A DNA stretch of 64,000 nucleotides from Nitrosomonas sp. HPC101 (GCF_009833125.1 NZ_QRCC01000010.1:248001-312000), one strand, 5' to 3'; numbered from the stretch's first letter, positions 53,774 through 63,475 are shown. The notes: a model not told the origin generated them from the sequence alone. Numbers and translations are program-made.

Positions 53774-55717
53774 ATGCCTTTTCTGACACTCGACAATGCC
53801 TGCCTGGCCTTTGGCCACCATGCCTTACTCAATCACGCTGCGCTGCAACTTGATCCGGGCGAGCGGGTCGGGCTGATCGGCCGTAACGGTACCGGGAAAT
53901 CCAGTTTGCTACGTGCTTTGGCGGGAGAAATCAAGCTGGATGATGGGCAATTATGGGTGGCGCCTGGCATAAGTGTCGCCCATATTCTGCAGGAGCCGGT
54001 GCTGGATGAAAGTGGGACGGTGTTTGCCGAAGTGGCACGTGGTCTGGGAGCATTGTCACAAACGCTGCTGGAGTATCACGAAGTTTCTCATGCGCTGGGA
54101 GAGGCGGGTGCCGATACCGAAGATCTGCTTGATCGTATGCAATCCCTGCAGGGAGTGTTGGAAGCACAAGATGGCTGGAACATCCATCATAAGGTGCAAA
54201 CAGCGATTAACCGACTGGAGCTATCCGAAGATGCAATCGTGGGGACTTTGTCGGGAGGAGGCAGAAAACGGGTGGCGCTGGCACGGGCGCTGGTTGTCTC
54301 GCCGGATGTGTTGCTGTTGGATGAGCCGACCAATCACCTGGATTTTTCATCGATCGAATGGCTGGAGGAAATGCTGCTGGGTTTTTCCGGTAGTGTGATT
54401 TTCATAACCCACGACCGCCGTTTTCTGGATAACGTGGCGACTCGCATCATTGAGTTGGATCGTGGTGAATTGAGGAGCTTTCCGGGTAATTTTTCTGCTT
54501 ATCAGCAGAAAAAGGCGGAACAGCTGGAAACTGAGGCGGTGCATAACCGGAAATTCGATAAGGTGCTGGGGCAGGAGGAAGCCTGGATACGCAAGGGAAT
54601 TCAGGCCAGGCGAACTCGTAATGAAGGCCGGGTACGGAGGCTGGAAGCATTACGACTGGAGCGCGCTGCCCGGAGGGACCGGATCGGCAATGTCAGCTTC
54701 CGGGTGGATGCAGGACAGCATTCCGGGCAGCTGGTTGCGGAACTGGCGCATGTAACCAAGCGCTACGGAGACAAAACCGTTATTCGAGATTTTTCCTGCC
54801 GCATTATGCGAGGCGATCGTGTCGGGTTGCTGGGTCCTAATGGTGTCGGCAAATCTACCTTGCTGAAATTGATACTGGGTGAGCTGCAGCCAGATTCCGG
54901 AACGATACGGCTGGGTACCAAGTTATCCATAGCCTATTTTGACCAGTTGCGGGCACAATTGGATGAGGACATGACGCTGATTGATTCGATCAGCCAGGGT
55001 TCGGAGTTTATCGAGATCGACGGTGCCCGCCGGCATGTCATCAGTTATCTGGAAGATTTTCTGTTTCCACCCCAGCGTGCCCGCTCCCCCGTAAAATCAC
55101 TGTCCGGCGGTGAGCGTAACCGGTTGCTGCTTGCCCGCTTGTTTACGCACCCGGCCAATGTGCTGGTTCTGGATGAACCGACCAATGATCTGGATATCGA
55201 GACACTTGAATTGCTGGAAACCTTGTTGCAGGAATATAGCGGTACACTTTTTCTGGTGAGCCACGACCGTGCCTTTATTGATAATGTGGTCACCCAGGCC
55301 ATCGTATTCGAGGGAGATGGATATCTGCGTGAATATGTGGGGGGGTATCAGGAATGGCTGCAATCCAGATCAGACGCAAAAACATTGCAGCAGGAAGCCA
55401 GTGGTTCTGTTGGGCCGGCGATCAAGCCTGCTCAGGCCAGGAAAGACAAATTGTCCGATTCTACCGGATTGAACTATCAGGAAACTAAAGAACTGGAAGC
55501 GTTGCCGGGAAAAATCGATACGCTTGAAAAAGAGCAGATAGTGGTCAGCCGGAAATTGAGTGATCCTGTTGTTTATAAAAATAACCATGATCTTGCAATG
55601 GTATTACAGGCGCGTGCTACTGAGCTGGAAGAGGTGCTTGCGGCACACTATTCCCGTTGGGAGGCGCTGGAAAACAAACGTTCCATGGCGGAAACGAGAC
55701 ACAGGGAAAACGGATAA
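53774..55717 (+). CDS. uup: ABC-F ATPase Uup
   Basis: Cytosolic ABC-F protein acting on ribosomes and linked to precise transposon excision. 647 residues: first ATPase with Walker A GRNGTGKSS, signature LSGGGRKRVALARAL and Walker B LLLDEPTNHLD; linker KKAEQLETEAVHNRKFDKVL; second ATPase with GPNGVGKST, LSGGERNRLLLARL and VLVLDEPTNDLD. The C-terminal coiled coil (about 570-640; LNYQETKELEALPGKIDTLEKEQ) is the DNA-binding domain that distinguishes Uup from other ABC-F proteins. Confidence 0.95.
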   Translation: MPFLTLDNACLAFGHHALLNHAALQLDPGERVGLIGRNGTGKSSLLRALAGEIKLDDGQLWVAPGISVAHILQEPVLDESGTVFAEVARGLGALSQTLLEYHEVSHALGEAGADTEDLLDRMQSLQGVLEAQDGWNIHHKVQTAINRLELSEDAIVGTLSGGGRKRVALARALVVSPDVLLLDEPTNHLDFSSIEWLEEMLLGFSGSVIFITHDRRFLDNVATRIIELDRGELRSFPGNFSAYQQKKAEQLETEAVHNRKFDKVLGQEEAWIRKGIQARRTRNEGRVRRLEALRLERAARRDRIGNVSFRVDAGQHSGQLVAELAHVTKRYGDKTVIRDFSCRIMRGDRVGLLGPNGVGKSTLLKLILGELQPDSGTIRLGTKLSIAYFDQLRAQLDEDMTLIDSISQGSEFIEIDGARRHVISYLEDFLFPPQRARSPVKSLSGGERNRLLLARLFTHPANVLVLDEPTNDLDIETLELLETLLQEYSGTLFLVSHDRAFIDNVVTQAIVFEGDGYLREYVGGYQEWLQSRSDAKTLQQEASGSVGPAIKPAQARKDKLSDSTGLNYQETKELEALPGKIDTLEKEQIVVSRKLSDPVVYKNNHDLAMVLQARATELEEVLAAHYSRWEALENKRSMAETRHRENG

Positions 55718-55828
55718 AAATAATAGAAAATGAATTTCCCTATACACAACAGGGACATAGCTACAACCTTCATTGACTAAACAACACTCATCGTTTAAAG
55801 TGCGCTTTTTTGAGAGGAGGATGCAAAA

Positions 55829-56155
55829 GTGAAAAAGGCAGCTGCCGTTAAACTACTTATCGCTTCTGGCATGATTCTGTCGTTTTCTGGCGTGGCAGAT
55901 GCGACCGGAAATACAGATTCGGTCAAGAGCAAGATCGCCATGTGCCAAGGCTGCCATGGGATTGAAGGATATCGTACCGCATATCCGTTTGTTTACCACG
56001 TACCAAAACTGGGTGGACAACACCTGCCTTACCTGGTCAAGGCACTGAAAGATTACAGATCCGGAGAGCGCAATCACCCGACAATGGTTGGTATTGCAGG
56101 AACACTTTCCGATGAGGATATTGATGCTCTGGCTGCCTATTACGCCGATAATTAA
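55829..56155 (+). CDS. Periplasmic cytochrome c (c553-like)
   Basis: 108 residues, GTG start with a strong GAGGAGG. Signal peptide to about residue 25 (GVADA). Haem site C39-QG-C42-H43; likely axial Met86 in HPTMVGIAG. Class I monohaem cytochrome of the c553/c4-half type. It is followed 31 bases later by a second cytochrome of similar size; the tandem pair is about 35 % alike by eye and probably arose by duplication. Electron carriers for periplasmic redox enzymes. Confidence 0.92.
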   Translation: MKKAAAVKLLIASGMILSFSGVADATGNTDSVKSKIAMCQGCHGIEGYRTAYPFVYHVPKLGGQHLPYLVKALKDYRSGERNHPTMVGIAGTLSDEDIDALAAYYADN

Positions 56156-56186
56156 TCATTCTTCTTAATCCAGGGAATATAAATAC

Positions 56187-56513
56187 ATGAAAAGCTATTT
56201 TGTAGCCGCAGTGAGCGGAGTGATGTTTCTTCTGTCGGGGCAGGTGATTGCAGCAGATATCGATGCTGGCAAAAAGAAAGCCGAAGAAGTTTGTTCATCC
56301 TGTCATGGTGTAGATGGCAATAGCCCGGTGCCGATGTTTCCGAAAATTGGCGGCCAGCCCAGAACCTATATCGCAAAAGTATTGAAAGATTACAAATCAG
56401 GCGCGCGTAAAGACCCGGTTATGGCAGGTATGTCAGCTGCCCTGAGTGCAGATGACATCGAAAATCTGGCGTTTTATTATTCCAGTCAGTCAGGCCTGCA
56501 AGTCAAAAGATAG
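56187..56513 (+). CDS. Periplasmic cytochrome c (c553/c4-like), second copy
   Basis: 108 residues with signal peptide ending VIAA. Haem site C36-SS-C39-H40; axial Met79 in DPVMAGMSAAL. Aligns along its length with the preceding cytochrome (KIGGQPRTYIAKVLKDYKSGARKDPVMAGM against KLGGQHLPYLVKALKDYRSGERNHPTMVGI). Same operon, terminated by the hairpin at 56546. Confidence 0.92.
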   Translation: MKSYFVAAVSGVMFLLSGQVIAADIDAGKKKAEEVCSSCHGVDGNSPVPMFPKIGGQPRTYIAKVLKDYKSGARKDPVMAGMSAALSADDIENLAFYYSSQSGLQVKR

Positions 56514-56545
56514 TACGTCTGAGTTATCCTGTTACGGAAGCTGTG

Positions 56546-56585
56546 AGCGGAATGTGCCTGATATCGGGTACATTCCGCTTTTTTA
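56546..56585 (+). terminator. Terminator after the cytochrome pair
   Basis: AGCGGAATGT (56546-56555) pairs with ACATTCCGCT (56570-56579) and is followed by a T-run TTTTTT. A textbook intrinsic terminator; the minus-strand DUF1841 gene ends within its tail. Confidence 0.9.
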
Positions 56586-57020
56586 TTTGTTTCCGATTTG
56601 CCTGTTCATGCATTCCAGATAAATCCCGGCATCCGGCGGAGATTGATTGCGCTGTGACTGCCAGAGCATTTCTGCAAGGCATTCCATTGCATGATGCATT
56701 GCCTCGTGCTCATCTCCTTGTAGTCTAGTTTTTAGTTGTTCGAAACGCTGAAGAATACCGGTTGGCTGATTGATCGCAAGCTGTTCTCGGATGGCGACGT
56801 GCATGCTCATGTGCAAAAAAGGATTTGTTTCTCCCAGTTCAGGTGGAAAGTCCTTGTCGAGATACCGCTCAGTATCCTTCAGCATAGAATGGTATTCCGG
56901 GTGCTGCAGGATGACTTCCACTGCGATAGTTTCCATGCCGGATAGGGGCTCCTTGTGCTGATATTTTTGCCAGGTATCAAAAAATAGCCGGCGTGCCTGA
57001 TCTCTTGATGGATTGAACAT
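56583..57020 (-). CDS. DUF1841-family protein
   Basis: 145 aa from ATG 57020 (MFNPSRDQARRLFFDTW, the family's typical start); the longer frame to 57065 adds 15 unsupported residues. Conserved pattern: ILQHPEYHSML, DKDFPPELGETNPFLHMSMHVAIREQLAINQP, and EAMHHAMECLAEMLWQSQRN. All-helical cytoplasmic protein of unknown function, common in beta- and gammaproteobacteria. Confidence 0.88.
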   Translation of the reverse strand: MFNPSRDQARRLFFDTWQKYQHKEPLSGMETIAVEVILQHPEYHSMLKDTERYLDKDFPPELGETNPFLHMSMHVAIREQLAINQPTGILQRFEQLKTRLQGDEHEAMHHAMECLAEMLWQSQRNQSPPDAGIYLECMNRQIGNK

Positions 57021-57240
57021 TGCTGCAGATCTTGTAAAGGGTGATACCAGAAAGTAACTAGACAACTCTGTCTGTCATCATACACTGAAGAAAACATGAT
57101 TTCCGGTAAAGGTGGAGCTGCGTAATTTTAACCTGATTTGTGAGGGATGCATGAATATCCCAGCCCCGGTTTTTTCTGTATCCCCTGATTTGATCGGTAG
57201 ATTTGAAGTATTTAACTTTCTTGATCGGTGGAGTATAGTG

Positions 57241-57260
57241 AACACAAAAATATTTGTGTT
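57241..57260. promoter_or_regulatory. Operator-like palindrome before the LigB-type dioxygenase
   Basis: AACACAAA-AATA-TTTGTGTT, a perfect 8-bp inverted repeat 22 bases before the start codon, with a TATAGT -10-like box just upstream (57232-57237). The palindrome would cover the transcription start, so repressor binding is plausible; an RNA hairpin is the alternative. Confidence 0.5.
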
Positions 57261-57281
57261 TTCTGTCAACGGATAGTTTTT

Positions 57282-58103
57282 ATGATGAGTCAGGTATCGC
57301 GTGCACTTGCCCCCGTTTTGTTTTTGCCGCACGGTGGTGGGCCGTTACCCCTTCTGGGTGACAAGGGGCATGAAAAGATGGTTGCTTTCCTGAAAGAGAT
57401 TGCGGTCAAACTGAAAGAGCCATCCGCTATTCTGATCATCAGTGCTCACTGGGAAGAGGAACAGGCCACGATAACGAGCAGTGATCAGCCTGGAATAATT
57501 TACGATTACTATGGGTTTCCTGCCGAAGCTTATGAAATTCAATACCCGGCACCGGGCAATCCCCAGCTGGCGAATGAAATTTATGCGCTACTGACAGCGA
57601 GTGGTGCGCCAGCGAGACTTGATAAGCAGCGTGGTTTCGATCACGGGATGTACGTACCGCTTAAACTGATGTTTCCACAAGCCCGGATTCCCTGTGTTCA
57701 GCTATCGCTGCTGAAAAATCTGGATTCCCGTATGCATATTGCTCTTGGCAAAGCTATTGCGTCTTTGCGAAGCAAGGATATTCTGATTATCGGCTCAGGT
57801 ATGTCATTTCACAATTTGAAGGTATTTTTCTCGAGTACGATTGACAGTAACAGAGAAAATGAGGCATTTGATGACTGGCTGATTGAAACATGCACTCATT
57901 CAGAGATTTCATCCGAAGAGCGCGAACAACGATTAATCGAATGGGAAAAAGCTCCTTCTGCCCGGTTTTGTCATCCAAGAGAGGAGCATTTATTGCCTTT
58001 GCATGTTTGTTATGGCGTCGCTTGTGCTGCTGCTCCAGTAGCGCAGACTGTATTTAATGACGAGATTATGGGTAAGAAAGTAACAAGCTTTCTTTGGCAG
58101 TAA
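57282..58103 (+). CDS. Extradiol ring-cleavage dioxygenase, LigB/DODA (YgiD) type
   Basis: 273 aa from ATG 57282 (a second ATG follows immediately). Metal ligands are consistent with the class III family: HGGGPLPLLG (His near the N-terminus), ISAHWEEEQATI (His), RGFDHGMYVPLKLMFP (His) and REEHLLPLHVCYG (His/Glu). Members cleave catecholic rings such as DOPA or protocatechuate-type substrates. Its position before a p-cresol-methylhydroxylase-like operon suggests aromatic metabolism, but the gap and separate control argue for independence. Confidence 0.87.
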   Translation: MMSQVSRALAPVLFLPHGGGPLPLLGDKGHEKMVAFLKEIAVKLKEPSAILIISAHWEEEQATITSSDQPGIIYDYYGFPAEAYEIQYPAPGNPQLANEIYALLTASGAPARLDKQRGFDHGMYVPLKLMFPQARIPCVQLSLLKNLDSRMHIALGKAIASLRSKDILIIGSGMSFHNLKVFFSSTIDSNRENEAFDDWLIETCTHSEISSEEREQRLIEWEKAPSARFCHPREEHLLPLHVCYGVACAAAPVAQTVFNDEIMGKKVTSFLWQ

Positions 58104-58207
58104 GTAGTACCGTTGATTATCTGATACATTGAATATGCCTACTTGTTTGCATTGAGCATTGTAGTATTATCAGCTTGAGTCGTAGTGAATCCAAATGGAG
58201 AATCTGC

Positions 58208-58534
58208 ATGAAAAGACTAAAATTAAAAGCCTCTGCATTTTTTTTTATTTCTGCAGCCATGCTAATGAACAATGCGTGGTCAGAACAGGAATATAAACCC
58301 GATGCGGGTTTTGTATGGAAGGACGGTGCAGAAATTTATGCCAAAGTATGTGCCTATTGCCATGAAGCCAATGTCGGGCCCAAAATCCTTAATCGTGAGC
58401 TTCCTGTAGCCTATATTCGTGCGATCGTTCGTAGCGGAATCTTGGCTATGCCTGCTTTTCGATCTTCTGAAATTGATGATGAATCACTGGCAAAGTTGGC
58501 AAATTTCATTTCTCAGAAAGCATCTCAGCATTGA
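58208..58534 (+). CDS. Cytochrome c subunit of a flavocytochrome (PchC-like)
   Basis: 108 aa from ATG 58208, with GGAG upstream. Signal peptide ends WSE. Haem site C48-AY-C51-H52, axial Met81 in GILAMPAFR. Small class I cytochrome like the PchC subunit of p-cresol methylhydroxylase and of eugenol hydroxylase. The matching flavoprotein is two genes downstream, with a Tat-signal protein between them. Electrons from the flavin should pass through this haem to the respiratory chain. Confidence 0.85.
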   Translation: MKRLKLKASAFFFISAAMLMNNAWSEQEYKPDAGFVWKDGAEIYAKVCAYCHEANVGPKILNRELPVAYIRAIVRSGILAMPAFRSSEIDDESLAKLANFISQKASQH

Positions 58535-58549
58535 AGGAGGTTCTGTGCC

Positions 58550-59494
58550 ATGGATGAAACCCGACGCAACTTTATCAAAGGGATGCTTGCCAGTGGAACC
58601 TTTCTGGCATCTGGTATATCTGGTGTTGCCCAGGTGGCATCGGCTGAATCATTTTTCAGCAGCGAGCGGAATTGTCGGCTGTTACTGGGAAATACGGCTG
58701 CTGCAGAATCATTTGTAAAAGGTGCGCAATCCGCTTACTCCGGTTGTGGCGGCCATCATTATAGTGCACTGCCGATATTCCAATTCGAGAATGGACGGTC
58801 AACCCATTTTCTGCATCTGGCTGATTTGTTGATGCAATCGCGAAATACACGCTGGATTGCCGTTATGGATCATGCCGATGCTGCTATATTTGCTGAATTG
58901 GTACGAAATTTTGCGGGACGTATGCTGGCATCCGGCGTGCATGCTTCCATGTCTGATGATCATGCTGCTTTGCCATTGCGCCATGTTTGGGCTACGGCAT
59001 CACCAACGTACAGCGCGGGAGGGGCACTGGCGTCGATGCTGGCTCAGAACCAATATAGTTTCTCGATTATTGAGCGTTTTCTCGCGCGAGCAGAGGGAGA
59101 AAATACAATAAGTGATGCTTCGTTTCCAGAATTTCTGTCTTATCACCTGGCAGACCAGCCCACGGCTCACTTGTATTGTGCTGGCGTATCTCCTCCGGAG
59201 GCCAGTCGGCTGCTTGACTGGGAAATATCAAAAGATCAGGAATCTTCATTTTCCCGAGCCATTGCTCTTACTGCCGACCGGAATAGAATGGCAAGTAGTG
59301 CGACGATTGAATATCCGCAATCCAGTAACTGGGTTGAAGCTACCGGCTATGCAATTGCAGCAGCTGCACTGGGGATGAGAATAAACCGAGAATCATGTTC
59401 CGAGCGCGCATTTGTGTATCGATCGGATCAGCGTTATCGGAATCGTGAAGCATTATTGGGGATGCATTTCGTCTCGTTTGTAATCGACGTATAG
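58550..59494 (+). CDS. Tat-signal protein of unknown function in flavocytochrome operon
   Basis: 314 residues. Tat-type start T4-R5-R6-N7-F8-I9-K10 with hydrophobic GMLASGTFLASGISGVAQVASA, cleavage near ASA. The mature part resembles no family I know: it contains GCGGHHYSALP, WIAVMDHADAAIFAEL, HLADQPTAHLYCAG and IEYPQSSNWVEATGYAIAA. A His/Asp-rich pattern could bind metal. It starts 15 bases after the cytochrome stop and ends 12 bases before the flavoprotein, so it is a genuine operon member, perhaps an assembly factor or third subunit. Confidence 0.8.
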   Translation: MDETRRNFIKGMLASGTFLASGISGVAQVASAESFFSSERNCRLLLGNTAAAESFVKGAQSAYSGCGGHHYSALPIFQFENGRSTHFLHLADLLMQSRNTRWIAVMDHADAAIFAELVRNFAGRMLASGVHASMSDDHAALPLRHVWATASPTYSAGGALASMLAQNQYSFSIIERFLARAEGENTISDASFPEFLSYHLADQPTAHLYCAGVSPPEASRLLDWEISKDQESSFSRAIALTADRNRMASSATIEYPQSSNWVEATGYAIAAAALGMRINRESCSERAFVYRSDQRYRNREALLGMHFVSFVIDV

Positions 59495-59506
59495 AGAGGA
59501 CACAGT

Positions 59507-61051
59507 ATGGCCAGTAAATATATCGCCTTGCCAAAGGGGGTGTCAGAAAAAGATTTTGATGCAGCCATCGTAAAATTCCGCGAGATACTGGGTAATGATT
59601 CTGTGCTTACTAGTGCGGAACAGCTTGCGCCTTATACCAAAACCATGATGCCGGTTTCTGATGCTGAGCATACACTTTCTGCTGCATTGCTGGCGACAAC
59701 GGTTGAACAGATTCAGAAAATCGTTGCAGTTTGTAATCAGTACAAGGTGCCGATCTGGACGATCTCCACCGGGAAGAATCTGGGCTATGGCTCGGCTGCT
59801 CCGGCAGAACGTGGCCAGGTGGTGCTTGATCTCAAGCGCATGAATCGTATCCTTGAAGTGGATAAGGATCTGGCTTTTGCCTTGGTTGAGCCAGGGGTGA
59901 CCTATCAGCAACTTTACGATTACATCAAAGAGCATAAACTGGGTTTGTGGCTATCCATGCCTGCACCTACGGCTATTGCCGGACCGGTTGGCAATACGCT
60001 GGATCGTGGCGTTGGCTATACGCCTTACGGAGAACAATTTTTGTTTGCCTGTGGCATGGAAGTGGTGCTTGCCAACGGTGAGGTATTGCGTACCGGCATG
60101 GGTTCGATGCCTAACTCTAACACCTGGCAGGTATTTAAATGGGGATACGGCCCTTATCTCGATGGTATTTTTACACAATCCAACTATGGCATTGTCACCA
60201 AATTTGGTTTTTGGCTGATGCCCGCGCCACCAGCGTTCAAGCCATTTGCGATCCAATATCAGCATGAAGAAGATATCGTAGAAATTGTTGAAACAATCCG
60301 TCCATTGCGTATCAGCGGAGTCATTCCTAATGCCGTGGTCATCGCCCATGCGCTGTATGAGGCGCCCGTAACAGCCAAGCGCAGTGATTATGTGTCCGGG
60401 CCAGGCTCGATCCCAGATGAAGCGGTGCATCGGATCATGAAGGATCATAAACTGGGAATCTGGAATGTGTATGCGGCGCTCTACGGCACCCAGGAACAAA
60501 TTGATGTGAATTGGAAGATCGTGATGGAAGCATTTTTACGATCAGGCAAGGCTAAAATCCTGACGGAGGAGGAGGTGGCAGAAGATGCTGCGTTTACTTA
60601 CCGCGCCAAGCTCATGTGCGGAGAAATGACGCTCACTGAGTTTTCGCTGTATAACTGGCGTGGGGGTGGTGGGTCGATGTGGTTTGCGCCAGTTTCTCAA
60701 GCGCGTGGCAGCGAAACGCTCAAGCAGATGGCGCTGACCAAGCAGATACTGGCCAAATACGGACTGGATTATTCCGGGGAATTTATCGTTGGTATGCGCG
60801 ATATGCATCATATCGTCGATGTGCTGTACGACAAAACTGATCCTGAGCAAGTGAAAGCGGCTTACCAGTGTTTCGATGAATTGCTGACCGAGTTTTCTGC
60901 ACGTGGATATGGGACTTATCGTGTCAATACGGCATTTATGGATAAAGTTGCTGAAACCTATGGCCCGGTACAGAGAAATATTCATAAAACGCTTAAGAAA
61001 GCCTTGGATCCCAACGGGATTTTGGCACCCGGAAAATCAGGCATTCGTTAA
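59507..61051 (+). CDS. p-Cresol methylhydroxylase / 4-alkylphenol-type flavoprotein (VAO family)
   Basis: 514 residues, no signal peptide. The FAD-binding PCMH domain is seen in VPIWTISTGKNLGYGSAAP, LEVDKDLAFALVEPGVTYQQL, and PTAIAGPVGNTLDRGVGYTPYGEQFLFACGMEVVLANGEVLRTG; the VAO-family C-terminus has GGGGSMWFAPVSQARG and GYGTYRVNTAFMDKVAE. Closest by look to PchF/eugenol hydroxylase flavoproteins, which oxidise 4-alkylphenols to alcohols and aldehydes. With the cytochrome it would form a periplasmic flavocytochrome. The FAD-attachment tyrosine could not be fixed. Confidence 0.88.
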   Translation: MASKYIALPKGVSEKDFDAAIVKFREILGNDSVLTSAEQLAPYTKTMMPVSDAEHTLSAALLATTVEQIQKIVAVCNQYKVPIWTISTGKNLGYGSAAPAERGQVVLDLKRMNRILEVDKDLAFALVEPGVTYQQLYDYIKEHKLGLWLSMPAPTAIAGPVGNTLDRGVGYTPYGEQFLFACGMEVVLANGEVLRTGMGSMPNSNTWQVFKWGYGPYLDGIFTQSNYGIVTKFGFWLMPAPPAFKPFAIQYQHEEDIVEIVETIRPLRISGVIPNAVVIAHALYEAPVTAKRSDYVSGPGSIPDEAVHRIMKDHKLGIWNVYAALYGTQEQIDVNWKIVMEAFLRSGKAKILTEEEVAEDAAFTYRAKLMCGEMTLTEFSLYNWRGGGGSMWFAPVSQARGSETLKQMALTKQILAKYGLDYSGEFIVGMRDMHHIVDVLYDKTDPEQVKAAYQCFDELLTEFSARGYGTYRVNTAFMDKVAETYGPVQRNIHKTLKKALDPNGILAPGKSGIR

Positions 61052-61100
61052 CTTTATTCTGCTTTGTGCAGGAACAGCCATTTCAAAGCGGAGGATATAA

Positions 61101-62213
61101 ATGAAACGAATCAGAGCTGCAGTGATTCACCAGAAAGGCGACCCTTTTCAGATTGAAGATCTGATGCTGGAAGAGCCGCGTGCCGATGAAGTACTGGTGC
61201 GCGTCGTAGCAACCGGGATGTGTCATACCGATATGGTGGCTCGCGATCAGCTCTATGATGTGCCGCTTCCGGTAGTTCTCGGGCACGAGGGTTCGGGTGT
61301 CGTTGAACAGGTTGGTGAGCGTGTCAAGAAAGTGGCGGTGGGCGATCACGTCGTGCTTACCTACATGTGGTGCGGCCACTGTAGACCCTGTTTGCGTGGT
61401 GATCTGACTTACTGCGAGAATTTTTATGCACTGAATTTCGGTGGCGCACGTGAGGACGGCAGTACTTCGACTTATCGGGCAAATGATGCCCGAGAACCGA
61501 TTCATGATCATTTTTTTGGGCAATCATCATTTGGCACATTTGCACTGGTGCATGAACGCAATGTGATCAAAGTGCCTAAAACTGCACCACTGGAACTGCT
61601 TGGGCCACTGGGTTGCGGCATTCAGACGGGTGCCGGGGCAGTTATCAATGCACTCAAAGTCAGCCCCGGGAGTAGCTTTGCGGCATTCGGCGGAGGGGCG
61701 GTAGGATTGAGTGCGGTGATGGCGGCGTATGCTGTCGGTGCTACGACGATCATTTCTGTCGATGTGGTTCCTTCACGCTTGGCATTGGCTACAGAACTTG
61801 GTGCAACCCATACTATCAATAGTCATGAAGTGGATCCAGTTGAAGCGGTCCACAAGATTACCGGAGGGGGTGCTGATTTCACTTTGGAATCGAGTGGACG
61901 CCCGGCCGTATTGCGCCAGGCCATCGATGCACTGGCAATCCGGGGAACATGCGGTATCGTCGGAGCCCCGGCTTTGGGTACGGAAGCAAGTTTTGATGTC
62001 AATGGCGTCATGACAGCGGGAAAGCGTGTTATCGGGATCATCGAAGGGGATAGTAAGCCAGATCTCTTCATCCCGGCGCTGGTCGAACTTTACCAACAGG
62101 GAAAATTTCCTTTTGATAAACTGGTTAAATTTTATTCTTTTGATCAGATTAACCAGGCTGCTGAAGACAGTGAGAAAGGTGTTACGATTAAACCGATCGT
62201 CCGCTTGCAATAA
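61101..62213 (+). CDS. Zinc-dependent alcohol dehydrogenase (aryl-alcohol type)
   Basis: 370 residues, MDR superfamily. Catalytic-zinc residues C41 (GMCHTDM) and H62 (GHEGSGVVE); structural-zinc cysteines C91, C94, C97, C105 in [19 protein letters not shown]-binding [17 protein letters not shown]. Resembles benzyl/aryl-alcohol dehydrogenases (XylB/AreB type). It lies 49 bases after the flavoprotein, so it could oxidise the hydroxybenzyl alcohol made there to the aldehyde. Gene context supports this; the substrate is inferred. Confidence 0.93.
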   Translation: MKRIRAAVIHQKGDPFQIEDLMLEEPRADEVLVRVVATGMCHTDMVARDQLYDVPLPVVLGHEGSGVVEQVGERVKKVAVGDHVVLTYMWCGHCRPCLRGDLTYCENFYALNFGGAREDGSTSTYRANDAREPIHDHFFGQSSFGTFALVHERNVIKVPKTAPLELLGPLGCGIQTGAGAVINALKVSPGSSFAAFGGGAVGLSAVMAAYAVGATTIISVDVVPSRLALATELGATHTINSHEVDPVEAVHKITGGGADFTLESSGRPAVLRQAIDALAIRGTCGIVGAPALGTEASFDVNGVMTAGKRVIGIIEGDSKPDLFIPALVELYQQGKFPFDKLVKFYSFDQINQAAEDSEKGVTIKPIVRLQ

Positions 62214-62980
62214 TAGATTTATACTGCATTTTGTACTTCGATATCTGCACGGAACTCTACAATAGAGAGTAAAACTCTGCTCTTTTACCTAGTTTCTGAC
62301 CATTTATCAATGGCCGGTGTGTAACGGGAAGGGACTGGATTGTTTTAGAGTGTGTCAACTCGTGCGACGTGATATGACTGTCAATATCGCGTTCCAACTT
62401 GATTTTGCTGCCCTGTTCTGCTTTGATGGATTTTTCTTTTCATTATTGTGTTTGATCAATGTGAGGGATTGTCTCAGCCGGAATATCTGCAGTATTTCCT
62501 GGAGGATTATCAATGGTTCAATAGCTGCCTTGTGAGGGAATGCATGAGGGTTCATATGCGCCAGTCAACAATTTGTTACATTGATTATTGGCCTTGAATC
62601 AGAAAAATAGCATACTTATGCTCAATTTCAAACAGTACAAAGGAATTGTAGTATTGTCGCCTCGATTTCATTGTCTGAAATTTTAAAATTAAACTACCTT
62701 CTACTGAAGTAGAGGGGTTAGTGTGCCATGGATGCAGATGACTAAAATAATTTTTTGCACCGAATTTAATGCATATGAATCAAAACATTATCTAAAAGGT
62801 GTTTTTTATCAAACGCATTGAAATAAACGACTTTATCTGTTCGTATAAGAGTGCTGACGCGTTCGTTTATGTTGATGTGATAAACCAGAACACTGGTATG
62901 TTTTTGAAGGAAAGATTTTGTAACTTATTGGAAACATTAGTGTAATATAAATTACTGTTTTTATGAGTTGCAATCCTTGT
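62214..62980. other. Long non-coding region between the alcohol dehydrogenase and the rimP operon
   Basis: About 770 bases, AT-rich toward the right. No frame with a ribosome-binding site. A 9-bp hairpin CCTTCTAC-TGAA-GTAGAGGG lies at 62697-62716. No tRNA was found, although metY or another tRNA often precedes rimP in proteobacteria. Confidence 0.5.
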
Positions 62981-63028
62981 TATAATGCAAAACATGATTT
63001 TGAAGGTGGGCTGGCTAGCCCATTTTTT
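62981..63028 (+). promoter_or_regulatory. rimP-nusA leader: -10 box and terminator-like attenuator
   Basis: A consensus TATAAT at 62981-62986 is followed only about 20 bases later by TGGGCT-GGCT-AGCCCA (63007-63022) and TTTTTT (63023-63028), an intrinsic-terminator structure, 15 bases before the rimP start. Either it ends an upstream transcript, or it attenuates the rimP-nusA operon itself. NusA, encoded in this operon, modulates exactly such terminators. Confidence 0.6.
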
Positions 63029-63043
63029 ATTTGTGGTGAGGCT

Positions 63044-63475
63044 ATGTCATTGTTTGAGCTGCTCGAACCGACGATTATGGGCATGGGATACGAGCTGGTC
63101 GATATCGAGCAGTCGGCTCCTGGAAGGTTGTTGCGGGTGTTTGTCGATAAAAAAGAAGGGTCGATAACGCTCGACGATTGTGTTGCCATCAGTAATCATT
63201 TGAGCCAGTTGCTGGCAGTCGAGAATATTGATTATAACCGGCTTGAGGTTTCATCACCGGGCTTGGATAGATCTTTGAAGAAGAGGGCTGATTTTATTCG
63301 TTTTGCGGGGGAATCTATCAGAATAAGGTTGCGAATTGCTTTACAAGGGCAAAGAAATTTTGTGGGGACACTGACTGAAGTGGGTAATGATACCCTGACG
63401 TTGGATATTGACGGGAAGTCGTTACAGTTTGAATTGGAAAATCTGGAAAAGGCTCGACTGATTCCAAAACTGTAA
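63044..63475 (+). CDS. rimP: Ribosome maturation factor RimP
   Basis: 30S subunit assembly factor. 143 aa from ATG 63044, with GGTGAGG directly upstream; the frame open to 62963 runs through the terminator hairpin and is rejected. Family pattern: [72 protein letters not shown], and [16 protein letters not shown]. Operon with nusA 52 bases downstream, the universal order. Confidence 0.95.
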   Translation: MSLFELLEPTIMGMGYELVDIEQSAPGRLLRVFVDKKEGSITLDDCVAISNHLSQLLAVENIDYNRLEVSSPGLDRSLKKRADFIRFAGESIRIRLRIALQGQRNFVGTLTEVGNDTLTLDIDGKSLQFELENLEKARLIPKL

